Shown here piece after piece: positions 55,967-62,197 of a stretch of DNA of 64,000 nt; positions within the stretch are counted from its first letter, which is position 1; each line of letters starts with the position of its first letter. The DNA is from G963675935 sp963823895 (GTDB taxonomy: Bacteria > Planctomycetota > Planctomycetia > Pirellulales > Thermoguttaceae). The notes below the pieces were generated by a model. The model was given only the letters and a program-made list of their open reading frames with translations, was not told where the DNA came from and searched no databases. The position numbers and the translations under genes were made by a program. Location: NCBI GenBank assembly GCA_963823895.1, contig CAWGNG010000015.1, forward strand, positions 1 to 64,000, given 5' to 3'.

Positions 55967-57706
55967 TCAGGGACGTTGCGTTGTCAGGTTGAGGAGGTCC
56001 GCCGTGGCTTTCAAGGCGGTCTTGCCCAGGCCGCACCGCGAGGTGGTTTCCAGACATTCGGCCAGCAGTCGGAAGGACTCCCGCCCCTCATCGGTAGGCC
56101 CGTGTGCCATGGCCGACTCGATGATCGTGCGTGCTTCTGCCACTCCGACACGGCAAGGAAGGCAGGCGCCGCACGTCTCCCGGCTGAAGAAGCGAAGCAG
56201 ATTGGCGCCGATCTCCAGGGGATCGCGCCCTTGATGGAACACCGTGACCGAGCCGTTGCCCAATTGGTGTTGGAAATCCAGCGGGCTGTCCCAGGCATCG
56301 GAGCGGACGACGCGGCCGGCCGCCCCACCGATCAAGGCAAAACCGAAATGACCCAGCATTCCACCGCCCACACCATCGATCAAGGCGCCCAGAGAAACGC
56401 CCAGGGGCAGTTCGTAGACGCCGGGACGCGCGATATCGCCGCTTAGAGAAAAGAGCTTCGTGCCCGGCGAATCGGTGGTGCCGACTTCGCGGAACCAGGC
56501 GCTACCGTGCTCCAGTATGCGCGGGATGTACGCCAACGTTTCGACATTGTCGACGACTGTCGGGCGGCCGGACAGACCGGCTTCCACTGGAAACGGCGGC
56601 CGCAGCCGCGGCTCGCCCCGTTTGCCTTCGAGCGATTCCAGCAACGCCGACTCTTCGCCGCAGACATACGCCCCCGCTCCAATGCGAACGTCGATTTGGA
56701 AGGCAAAGCCCGAACCAGCGACGTTGTCCCCGACCAGTCCAGCGACGGTCATTGCTTGCAGGCAGGCTTCTAAGACCGGCTGAAGGTGCGCGTAATCCGA
56801 ACGCAGGTAGAGGACGCCGTGATCGGCCCCAATCGCGTAGCCCGCCAGCACCATGCCCTCCAATACCAGAAACGGCCGGTGGGTCAGCAGGAACCGGTCT
56901 TTGAACGTGCCCGGCTCGCTTTCGTCGGCGTTGCACACCAGGACGCGCGGGGGTGGATTGGCAACGGCCAATTGCCATTTCTTCGCCGTGGGAAACCCCG
57001 CGCCGCCTCGGCCTCGTAGTCCCGCCTCGTTCACCCGCTCGATCAACTCCGCCGGGGTAGCATGGCCGACTAGCTTCTTCAAAGCGGAAAAGCCTCCCGC
57101 CGCCTCGTACTGGGCCATTTCTGCGAGCGGATGAGGGATGTCGCCCAGCAGCCTTCTTTGCTCGCCCGACTGTGCCTCGGGAAAGGCGCTGCCCCGCTGC
57201 GCTCGCTGTCCTAGCTCCGTTTGATCGGCTTGACGACCGCTGCGAACCAGCCGCAACAATCCTGGCAATTCTGCCGGCGACACGTGGCCCAAGACCCACT
57301 CGTCGATCTTTACGACAGGGCAACGATCGCACTGGCCGAAGCAGTTTGCCGCCTCCAGCCGAAAACAACGATCGCTGGTGACCTCACCCGCGCCGATTCC
57401 CAATTCCCGAGAAGCTATAGCCAGCAGTTCGCGGCAACCGGCAAGTTCGCAGGCCGCGCCGTCGCACACGCGGATGCAATGTTCGGCGGGAGGATCGAAC
57501 CGAAAATCGTCATAGAACGAGGCGACGCTATAACTAACTTGGCGCGGGATACCCAGTTGGGTCTCAATGTCCACAAAGGTCTCTGCCGGGAGATAGCCCA
57601 AACGACGTTGGACTGCCTGCAAAACGGGAAGCAGCGATGCCCGAGGATCCTTCATGGACCAAGGCCATTCTGCGAGAGCTGCTTGAAGCGCTTGCTGTGA
57701 GTTCAC
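55967..57706 (-). CDS. NuoE-NuoF fusion, NAD(P)-reducing diaphorase subunit of formate dehydrogenase
   Basis: A 579-residue fusion. The first 150 residues are a NuoE/24-kDa thioredoxin-like 2Fe-2S domain (CDGAACELAGC and ANCFGQCDRC supply four Cys). The rest is a NuoF/51-kDa flavoprotein: GLRGRGGAGFPTAKKW (FMN/NAD site), CNADESEPGTFKDR, GAGAYVCGEESALLESLEGK, and the 4Fe-4S motif ETCGACLPCRVG with the later RCGLGKTA Cys. It would pass electrons between NAD(P)H and FdhA. The order NuoEF then FdhA resembles Moorella-type or HoxF-like modules. Its start overlaps the stop of the DUF3786 gene by four bases. Confidence 0.88.
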   Translation of the reverse strand: MNSQQALQAALAEWPWSMKDPRASLLPVLQAVQRRLGYLPAETFVDIETQLGIPRQVSYSVASFYDDFRFDPPAEHCIRVCDGAACELAGCRELLAIASRELGIGAGEVTSDRCFRLEAANCFGQCDRCPVVKIDEWVLGHVSPAELPGLLRLVRSGRQADQTELGQRAQRGSAFPEAQSGEQRRLLGDIPHPLAEMAQYEAAGGFSALKKLVGHATPAELIERVNEAGLRGRGGAGFPTAKKWQLAVANPPPRVLVCNADESEPGTFKDRFLLTHRPFLVLEGMVLAGYAIGADHGVLYLRSDYAHLQPVLEACLQAMTVAGLVGDNVAGSGFAFQIDVRIGAGAYVCGEESALLESLEGKRGEPRLRPPFPVEAGLSGRPTVVDNVETLAYIPRILEHGSAWFREVGTTDSPGTKLFSLSGDIARPGVYELPLGVSLGALIDGVGGGMLGHFGFALIGGAAGRVVRSDAWDSPLDFQHQLGNGSVTVFHQGRDPLEIGANLLRFFSRETCGACLPCRVGVAEARTIIESAMAHGPTDEGRESFRLLAECLETTSRCGLGKTALKATADLLNLTTQRP

Positions 57707-58356
57707 CGCATCGTTTCTCCTGCTGGACCAACGGACTCTTGCGACTTTCCGATCCAGGGCTGGCCTGCCAACCGGGATACCAGCCGTTCGGAAAGCACGA
57801 CCACGTCCTCGGCGGTGAAATAGGACTCGATATTGGGCGGCAGCAACAACGACGCGTCGGGCGGCAACTCGTCGTCACCTGCGTACCACACTAGCCGGAG
57901 CGTCAGCCGCGGGAACATGTCGAAATCAAAAGCGGCATCGCCCGCCGCAATCGCTCGGCCACCCAATTCCATCGCTGCGCGAGCCAGCCGTGCGGAATCG
58001 CAGCCCACTGTGGCACACAGCCGCGCGATAGCCCGCTGCCGGTACACTTTGGCATAGGATCGGGCTGTGGCGAGATCGGCGAAGGTGATCTCGGGTGGCA
58101 GCCGGTCGGGACGTGATGCGGTTGCCAGGTAGTGCAGCGTGAGGATGTGCCAGAGCGGTCCCACGTCCAACCCGGCCTGCGTGGCAACCCGTTCGGCGGA
58201 CAGATCCACCAGCAAAGTCTCGTTGAGAACCGGCAACCGCCATCTGTTGCCGGCGGCTTCGGCGCCAAGCCATCGTAGTTGGTCGTCGGACTGAATGGTG
58301 ACGGCTGCTATGGCCAACTCGGTTGCCCGCTGCAAGTGACGTTGCACGGGGAGCAT
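57703..58356 (-). CDS. DUF3786-like protein
   Basis: A 217-residue soluble protein. The C-terminal half has FDFDMFPRLTLRLVWYAGDD, ELPPDASLLLPPNIESYFT and AEDVVVLSERLVSRL. These match what I know of DUF3786, a domain found in acetogens, methanogens and related anaerobes, often near corrinoid or CODH/ACS genes. No catalytic motif is obvious. The ATG start at 58356 is three bases after the zinc-ribbon gene stop, and the stop overlaps the diaphorase ATG. It probably assists the C1 enzymes (maturation or cofactor handling), but that is inference. Confidence 0.65.
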   Translation of the reverse strand: MLPVQRHLQRATELAIAAVTIQSDDQLRWLGAEAAGNRWRLPVLNETLLVDLSAERVATQAGLDVGPLWHILTLHYLATASRPDRLPPEITFADLATARSYAKVYRQRAIARLCATVGCDSARLARAAMELGGRAIAAGDAAFDFDMFPRLTLRLVWYAGDDELPPDASLLLPPNIESYFTAEDVVVLSERLVSRLAGQPWIGKSQESVGPAGETMR

Positions 58357-58359
58357 GGC

Positions 58360-58995
58360 TCAACCTTTATCTGCCTGGAGATCAGCCATTTGCGCGGCTT
58401 CGCATACGACGCGAAACTCGAGCGTATCCGATTTCCGTCCCGCACAATAACTAGTTAGGATGCCCTCAATCCTCTGCGATGTCTCCTCATCCAGCCCACT
58501 CTGTTTCAACAGACCTCGGGCTTCCGCGATGCCGGCGGCCGAGTCATCCTCGCCGTGACTGGAACCAGGCGCAGCGAGGGAACCCCGGACGACCAGTTCC
58601 AAGAGCAGCGCCGCCGCGAGGACGACGCGAGGATCACCCCCTTGCTTTCCTACCAGGCTCTTGGCAAACTGGAAAACCTTCAGTGCCTGGGCAAATCGCG
58701 GGCGATCACTCTGAAATCGCTCTTCCAGGGCGTGAATCAGCAGGGCGGCCAACGCCCCTTCCGGACGGACAGCCGATTGAGGCCGGGGCGCAACGCCGAG
58801 ACATTCCTGGGCCAGCGAGCACCACGCGGCACAACCGATCTCCACCCCCGGATTTGAGAAGCGGTGGTCGCAGCGCGGGCAGTGTCCAGTAGCCTCATCC
58901 TTAAACAGCTCAACGGACGTACCGCACTGGGGGCAGGGAATCTCGAAAACCGCGTTAGCTTTCCAGTATCCTCGATCTTGGCCAGGGCACTTCAT
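58360..58995 (-). CDS. Zinc-ribbon protein with degenerate HD-like domain
   Basis: A 211-residue protein starting MKCPGQDRGYWK at ATG 58995, eight bases after AAAAGG; GTG at 59004 is also in frame. Residues 13-45 form a zinc ribbon (FEIPCPQCGTSVELFKDE, GHCPRCDHRFSNP). A cysteine cluster follows (IGCAAWCSLAQECLG). Residues 70-120 resemble the first helices of an HD phosphohydrolase (RFAQALKVFQFAKSLVGKQG, GDPRVVLAAALLLELV). The His and the HD pair expected there are replaced (Gln, and Leu-Glu). I think this is a non-catalytic member of a family seen near CODH/ACS genes. First gene of the minus-strand operon. Confidence 0.6.
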   Translation of the reverse strand: MKCPGQDRGYWKANAVFEIPCPQCGTSVELFKDEATGHCPRCDHRFSNPGVEIGCAAWCSLAQECLGVAPRPQSAVRPEGALAALLIHALEERFQSDRPRFAQALKVFQFAKSLVGKQGGDPRVVLAAALLLELVVRGSLAAPGSSHGEDDSAAGIAEARGLLKQSGLDEETSQRIEGILTSYCAGRKSDTLEFRVVCEAAQMADLQADKG

Positions 58996-59158
58996 CCATT
59001 TCACCTTTTAGACACTATGTCGTTGTCTTTTCTGGCTCTCGCGGCTATTGCCCCACAAATCGCGGAAAACACGGGCTGATAACACATTAGTATTATCTCA
59101 ATGTTACCCCCAATTGGATACCGGCAAATCATGAAGCCATCGGGCGACGATATACATC

Positions 59159-59175
59159 AGTATTTACATAATACT
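59159..59175. promoter_or_regulatory. Dyad AGTAT-N7-ATACT over the divergent promoters
   Basis: AGTAT (59159-59163) and ATACT (59171-59175) flank seven bases. The right half overlaps the first T of the cooC -35. A single AGTAT half-site recurs at 59089. It could be an operator; no matching regulator is known to me. Confidence 0.4.
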
Positions 59176-59203
59176 TGACATCATTATAGCAGAAGGCTAA
59201 TAT
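59175..59203 (+). promoter_or_regulatory. Promoter of the cooC-cooS-acsB operon
   Basis: TTGACA (59175-59180), an exact 17-base spacer and TAATAT (59198-59203). It is in an AT-rich island in an otherwise GC-rich window. The 5' leader to cooC is about 200 bases. Confidence 0.7.
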
Positions 59204-59211
59204 GCGGGCAA
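59183..59211 (-). promoter_or_regulatory. Possible overlapping promoter of the formate dehydrogenase operon
   Basis: On the minus strand, TTGCCC (59211-59206), a 17-base spacer and a perfect TATAAT (59188-59183). It overlaps the cooC promoter nearly base for base, so the two directions may compete. Confidence 0.45.
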
Positions 59212-59407
59212 GGGTGAGTAACCTTCGGAAGTGTCCCTCGTCTCCTTTTCTTTGCGTATGATAGGCAAGTCGCTTACAATGAATTATACCAGATGGCGTT
59301 GGCTTTATTGCTGCGTGTTCCCCGTGATATGACAATTCTTCTCATCTTACTGTGATTTCCTGTGAATGGGGGTCGGCTCGCGGACCGCGATGGTCGAGAC
59401 CATTTCG

Positions 59408-60187
59408 ATGAAAGTGGCGATCGTAGGCAAAGGTGGTGTGGGAAAAACAACCTTGGCCGCTGCGTTGGCAAGGGATTGGGCCACGCAGGGACGGGCGGTC
59501 ATAGCCGTGGATGCCGACCCCGACGGGAATCTCGCCGCCGCCCTGGGGGTGCCTGCCAATGCTGTGCCCCAGCCCATCGCCGCCATGCGCGATCTCATTA
59601 TGGAACGGACCGGGGCTACTGACCAGGGGGCGGGACTGGTGTTCAAGCTAAACCCCAAGGTGGACGATTTGCCCGAGCGATTCTCCTGCAATGCGGGCGG
59701 AGTACGGCTGCTGGTGTTAGGGACGGTCGAATTAGGCGGCAAGGGATGTATGTGTCCTGAAAGCGCGGTGCTGCGAACTCTGATGCAGCATCTCTTCTTG
59801 CGAGTATCCGACGAAGTCATCGTCGACATGGAGGCGGGGCTGGAGCACTTGGGGCGGGCCTCGGCCCGGGGCGTGGATGCGATGATCGCGGTAGTCGAAC
59901 CGGGAATGCGGAGCGTGCAGACAGCACAGCGGGTGCAACGACTGGCCGCCGACATCGGAATTCCCCGGACGCTGGTGGTGCTCAATAAAATTAGCGATCC
60001 TCATGACCGCGTGATCCTCGAACAGGCATTGGATGGACAGAAGATCGTGGGCGAACTGCCCTACTGTCCGCACTTGGTGCGAGCTGACCTGGAAGGAAGC
60101 CCCGTCGACCTGAGGGAAGCGGCGTTTGCCGGGGCGGTCCGTCGCCTCGCGGGAGCTTTAGAGAGCCTTATGAAGGAGATGCAATGA
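59408..60187 (+). CDS. cooC: CO dehydrogenase maturation ATPase CooC
   Basis: A 259-residue P-loop ATPase of the MinD/ParA type. The deviant Walker A is VGKGGVGKTTLAAAL at the very N-terminus, then AVDADPDGNLAAALG, VIVDMEAGLEHLGR (Walker B) and PGMRSVQTAQRVQRLAADIG. The CMCPESAVLRTL segment has the Cys pair typical of CooC, which can bind metal at the dimer interface. CooC loads nickel into the C-cluster of CO dehydrogenase. I chose ATG 59408 by family alignment; 59366 and 59390 are in frame. The stop overlaps the cooS ATG (ATGA), so the chaperone and its client are coupled. Confidence 0.93.
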   Translation: MKVAIVGKGGVGKTTLAAALARDWATQGRAVIAVDADPDGNLAAALGVPANAVPQPIAAMRDLIMERTGATDQGAGLVFKLNPKVDDLPERFSCNAGGVRLLVLGTVELGGKGCMCPESAVLRTLMQHLFLRVSDEVIVDMEAGLEHLGRASARGVDAMIAVVEPGMRSVQTAQRVQRLAADIGIPRTLVVLNKISDPHDRVILEQALDGQKIVGELPYCPHLVRADLEGSPVDLREAAFAGAVRRLAGALESLMKEMQ

Positions 60188-62187
60188 GCGAGCAGAACGT
60201 GCGGTCGAGTGACCAGGCGACGCTGACCATGATCGACCTGGCCGGACAGGCCGGGATTGCCACGGCCTGGGACCGCTTGGCGAGCCAGCAACCCCAGTGC
60301 AAGTTTGGAAAGCTGGGGGTCTGTTGCCGCAACTGCTTTATGGGGCCCTGTCGGGTGATGCCCGGCGGACGCGGCGCCCAGGAAGGCATCTGCGGTGCCA
60401 CGGTCGAGACGATTGTGGCAAGAAACCTCCTCCGGAACATCTGTAGCGGCACGGCCGCCCATTCCGATCACGCACGAGAGCTGGTCCAGGCGTTGCTGTT
60501 GGCCTCGAAGGGGACTTCCAACGTATATCGGATCAAGGGTCCACGCAAACTTCGCAAGCTCGCGGGGGAATATGGCATCGCCCAGGAAAACCGCTCCGAC
60601 AATGAGGTGGCCGGCGACGTGGGCCGCTTTCTGTTAGCCGAGTTCGGCCGGCAGGACGGGGTCTTGGCCAATACCCGTCGAGTGCCCGAGCAGCAGCAGA
60701 GGAATTGGGCCGCGGAAGACGCCGTCCCGCGCGGGATCGACCGCGAGGTGGTCACCGGCCTGCACGCTACGAACATGGGCGGCGACAACGACGCCGAACA
60801 CATCCTCATGTCGGCGGTGCGGGCCGCCTTGGCCGACGGTTGGGGCGGCTCGATGATCGCCACCGACGTGTCCGACGTGCTGTTCGGCGAGCCGCAGCCG
60901 TTGCGGTCCCGCGTCAACCTCGGCGTGCTCAAGGCCGACGAAGTGAACATCCTCGTACACGGACACGAACCAACCCTCTCCGACGTCATGGTGGCCGCCA
61001 CCCAGGATCCCGAACTCCTCGCCGAAGCAAAAGCCAAAGGGGCCAAGGGAATCAACCTGGCCGGCATTTGCTGCACGGCTAACGAGATCCTCATGCGCCA
61101 TGGCATACCGATCGCCGGCAATTTCCTCCAGCAGGAACTGGCCATCATGACCGGCGCGGTCGACGTGATGCTGGTAGACATCCAGTGCGTTTTCCCCTCG
61201 TTGACCCGGCTCCAGGAGTGTTTTCACACAAAGGTCGTGTCCACAAGTTCCAAGGCGAAGTTCCCCGGCGCGGTTCACATCGAGTTCCACGAGAATGAGG
61301 CGATGGAGACGGCCAAGAAGATTGTCCGTCTGGCCATCAACAATTTCCCGCAGCGCGATCCGGCCAAGGTGCATATCCCAACCGAAAAGGAGCCGCTCGT
61401 CGCCGGGTTCACTACGGAAGTGGTGTTTGAAATCTTGGGCGGCCGGTATCGTCCGAGCTTCCGGCCGTTAAACGACGCAATACAAACCGGGCGAATTCGC
61501 GGCGTGGCGGGCGTGGTTGGCTGCAATAATCCGAAGATGCCCCACGACGCCTGCCACCAGGCCATGGTGCGGGAACTCATCCGCAACGACGTGCTGGTGG
61601 TGCAAACCGGCTGCAGCGCCATCGCCTGCGCCAAGGATAGTCTGCTGAGGCCCGAGGCCGCCAAGAAGCTTGCCGGCAAGGGATTGGCGGAGGTGTGCGG
61701 CGCGGTGGGCATGCCGCCCGTGCTGCACGTGGGAAGTTGCGTCGACAACTCACGAATCCTCACCGCCTGCGCCGAAATGGTGCGCGAGGGGGGCATAGGC
61801 GACTCGTTCGACAAGCTGCCCGTGGCCGGCGCCGCCCCCGAGTGGATGAGCGAGAAGGCCATCGCCATCGGCATGTATTTCGTGGCCAGCGGAATCTACG
61901 TGGTCATCGGTCAACCGCTGCCGGTCGAAGGGAGCGAGTGCGTGGTCGATCTGCTCACCGCGAAGTTTGAAAAGAACTTCGGGGCCACCTGGGCTTTCGA
62001 GGCCGATCCGCTCAAGGCCGCACATCTGATGATCGACCACATCGACCGCAAGCGGGCCGACCTGGGTCTGCCGCCGCCAATGTACGAAGCGCCCTATCCA
62101 CCGCAAACGGAGCAATTGGCGGTCAAAGCGGCTGTAGTGCCGCCGGCGGGCGGAGAACGGGCAGCTGTGGCCACGGCATTGTCTTGA
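60184..62187 (+). CDS. cooS: Nickel-dependent carbon-monoxide dehydrogenase catalytic subunit
   Basis: A 667-residue protein of normal length. Near residue 39 the motif CKFGKLGVCCRNCFMGPC holds the two D-cluster cysteines (C-x7-C) and three of the B-cluster cysteines; QEGICGA gives the fourth. C-cluster ligands are also all visible: His about 261 in HGHEPTLS, Cys in LAGICCTANE (about 296), DIQCVFPS, GVVGCNNPK, VQTGCSAIACAK and HVGSCVDNSR. It interconverts CO and CO2 with low-potential electrons. With acsB next, it should form the CODH/ACS complex that supplies CO for acetyl-CoA. Every metal ligand is retained, so the enzyme should be active. Confidence 0.97.
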   Translation: MSEQNVRSSDQATLTMIDLAGQAGIATAWDRLASQQPQCKFGKLGVCCRNCFMGPCRVMPGGRGAQEGICGATVETIVARNLLRNICSGTAAHSDHARELVQALLLASKGTSNVYRIKGPRKLRKLAGEYGIAQENRSDNEVAGDVGRFLLAEFGRQDGVLANTRRVPEQQQRNWAAEDAVPRGIDREVVTGLHATNMGGDNDAEHILMSAVRAALADGWGGSMIATDVSDVLFGEPQPLRSRVNLGVLKADEVNILVHGHEPTLSDVMVAATQDPELLAEAKAKGAKGINLAGICCTANEILMRHGIPIAGNFLQQELAIMTGAVDVMLVDIQCVFPSLTRLQECFHTKVVSTSSKAKFPGAVHIEFHENEAMETAKKIVRLAINNFPQRDPAKVHIPTEKEPLVAGFTTEVVFEILGGRYRPSFRPLNDAIQTGRIRGVAGVVGCNNPKMPHDACHQAMVRELIRNDVLVVQTGCSAIACAKDSLLRPEAAKKLAGKGLAEVCGAVGMPPVLHVGSCVDNSRILTACAEMVREGGIGDSFDKLPVAGAAPEWMSEKAIAIGMYFVASGIYVVIGQPLPVEGSECVVDLLTAKFEKNFGATWAFEADPLKAAHLMIDHIDRKRADLGLPPPMYEAPYPPQTEQLAVKAAVVPPAGGERAAVATALS

Positions 62188-62197
62188 GGAGCCGGAG

